From the NCBI GenBank assembly GCA_902761035.1, contig CACWIW010000023.1, positions 1-39,059 of the forward strand: a DNA stretch of 39,059 nucleotides. The letters are read 5' to 3'. This document shows positions 38,860-39,059 of this stretch, piece by piece (the stretch's first letter is position 1; every line of letters starts with the position of its first letter). The DNA is from an uncultured bacterium (GTDB lineage: Bacteria > Verrucomicrobiota > Kiritimatiellia > RFP12 > UBA1067). The translations under genes were made by a program, and so were the position numbers. The notes beneath the pieces were generated by a model. The model searched no databases, was not told the DNA's origin, and worked only from the letters and a program-made list of their open reading frames with translations.

Positions 38860-39059
38860 GTGGCGGATAATATACTAAAAAAACAGCTGGATTGCATCAG
38901 CGAAGATTTCCTGAGGGGAATATTCACCGGCCTTGCGAAGCCGGCGTGGGGCGCGCTCACGCACATTTTCGGCAGGGTGACGACGGGGAGGAGCACGCTC
39001 GTGACAGACATCGCGCGGCCGCTGCGGGCGGACTCGTCGCGCGCGGAGGCAAAGCGCGC
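38860..39059 (+). CDS. N-terminal part of a probable transposase-like protein
   Basis: 66 codons are present before the window ends. The GTG at 38860 has AAAGGA 6 nt upstream; the nearby ATG at 38855 opens a frame that stops after seven codons. The protein begins MADNILKKQLDCISEDFLRG and continues with a helical, Arg-rich part (HIFGRVTTGRSTLVTDIARP). This resembles the N-terminal region of DDE transposases of the IS4 type, but no catalytic residue is within the window, so the call is tentative. The repeat-rich DNA upstream would fit a mobile element; no terminal inverted repeat could be recognised. Confidence 0.45.
   Translation, partial: MADNILKKQLDCISEDFLRGIFTGLAKPAWGALTHIFGRVTTGRSTLVTDIARPLRADSSRAEAKR

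Overview
This is a GC-rich (roughly 60 percent or more), gene-dense bacterial chromosome segment. Three features suggest the PVC superphylum, most likely Kiritimatiellota/Verrucomicrobiota or Lentisphaeria, perhaps gut-associated: glycan-degrading enzymes without SusC/SusD genes, a HzsA-related CXXCH protein and Tat-type Gfo/Idh/MocA oxidoreductases, and a tiny LPW..SWE lipoprotein. This placement is inferred from gene content; no 16S or marker search was possible.

Layout. (1) 1-6104: an RND efflux operon (adaptor end, BASS-type transporter, AcrB-like pump, NodT-type outer-membrane lipoprotein). (2) 6239-9493: a tightly overlapping operon of a coiled-coil membrane protein, a 57-aa lipoprotein, an RluA-family pseudouridine synthase, a two-TM protein and an exported class-I glutamine-amidotransferase-like hydrolase. 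A long inverted repeat follows. (3) 9776-13252: acyl-CoA synthetase, ECF sigma factor and membrane Ser/Thr kinase. (4) 13.3-16.6 kb: a patch of visibly lower GC with a structured leader, a HEAT-like lipoprotein, a TM2-like protein, a gene remnant and a DUF4143-type ATPase flanked by 20-bp direct repeats. (5) 16725-23329: a likely operon of an unknown exported protein, a CE15-like esterase, a GH29 fucosidase and a HzsA-related c-type haem protein. A convergent GH141-like beta-helix enzyme (23332-25470) follows. (6) 25688-29254: vWA protein, histidine kinase and OmpR-type regulator behind a strong promoter. (7) 31065-29232 (minus): 2-hydroxyacid dehydrogenase, TsaE and RuvC, divergent from a BNR sialidase (31184-32281). 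(8) Three tRNA genes: Leu-GAG and Tyr-GTA on minus, Asp-GTC on plus. (9) 32789-37870: two Gfo/Idh/MocA oxidoreductases and a GH51-type arabinofuranosidase. (10) 37871-38859: about 1 kb of non-coding DNA packed with repeats, ending at the start of a probable transposase-like gene.

How the genes work together. The enzyme set (GH29, GH141-like, GH51-like, CE15-like, sialidase-like, Gfo/Idh/MocA) would remove fucose, arabinose, uronate esters and possibly sialic acid from plant or host glycans. The genes sit in small operons with their own promoters, not in one polysaccharide-utilisation locus. Signalling is represented by an ECF sigma/kinase pair and a vWA/two-component unit.

The most unusual signals are in non-coding DNA: five perfect 16-bp palindromes at exact 23-bp spacing (38223-38330); a roughly 100-nt nested hairpin (38678-38779); a REP-like palindrome family with one copy inside the kinase catalytic domain and one forming the end of the C26 hydrolase; a long inverted-repeat family shared between 9.5 kb and 38 kb; and the direct repeats around the ATPase gene.
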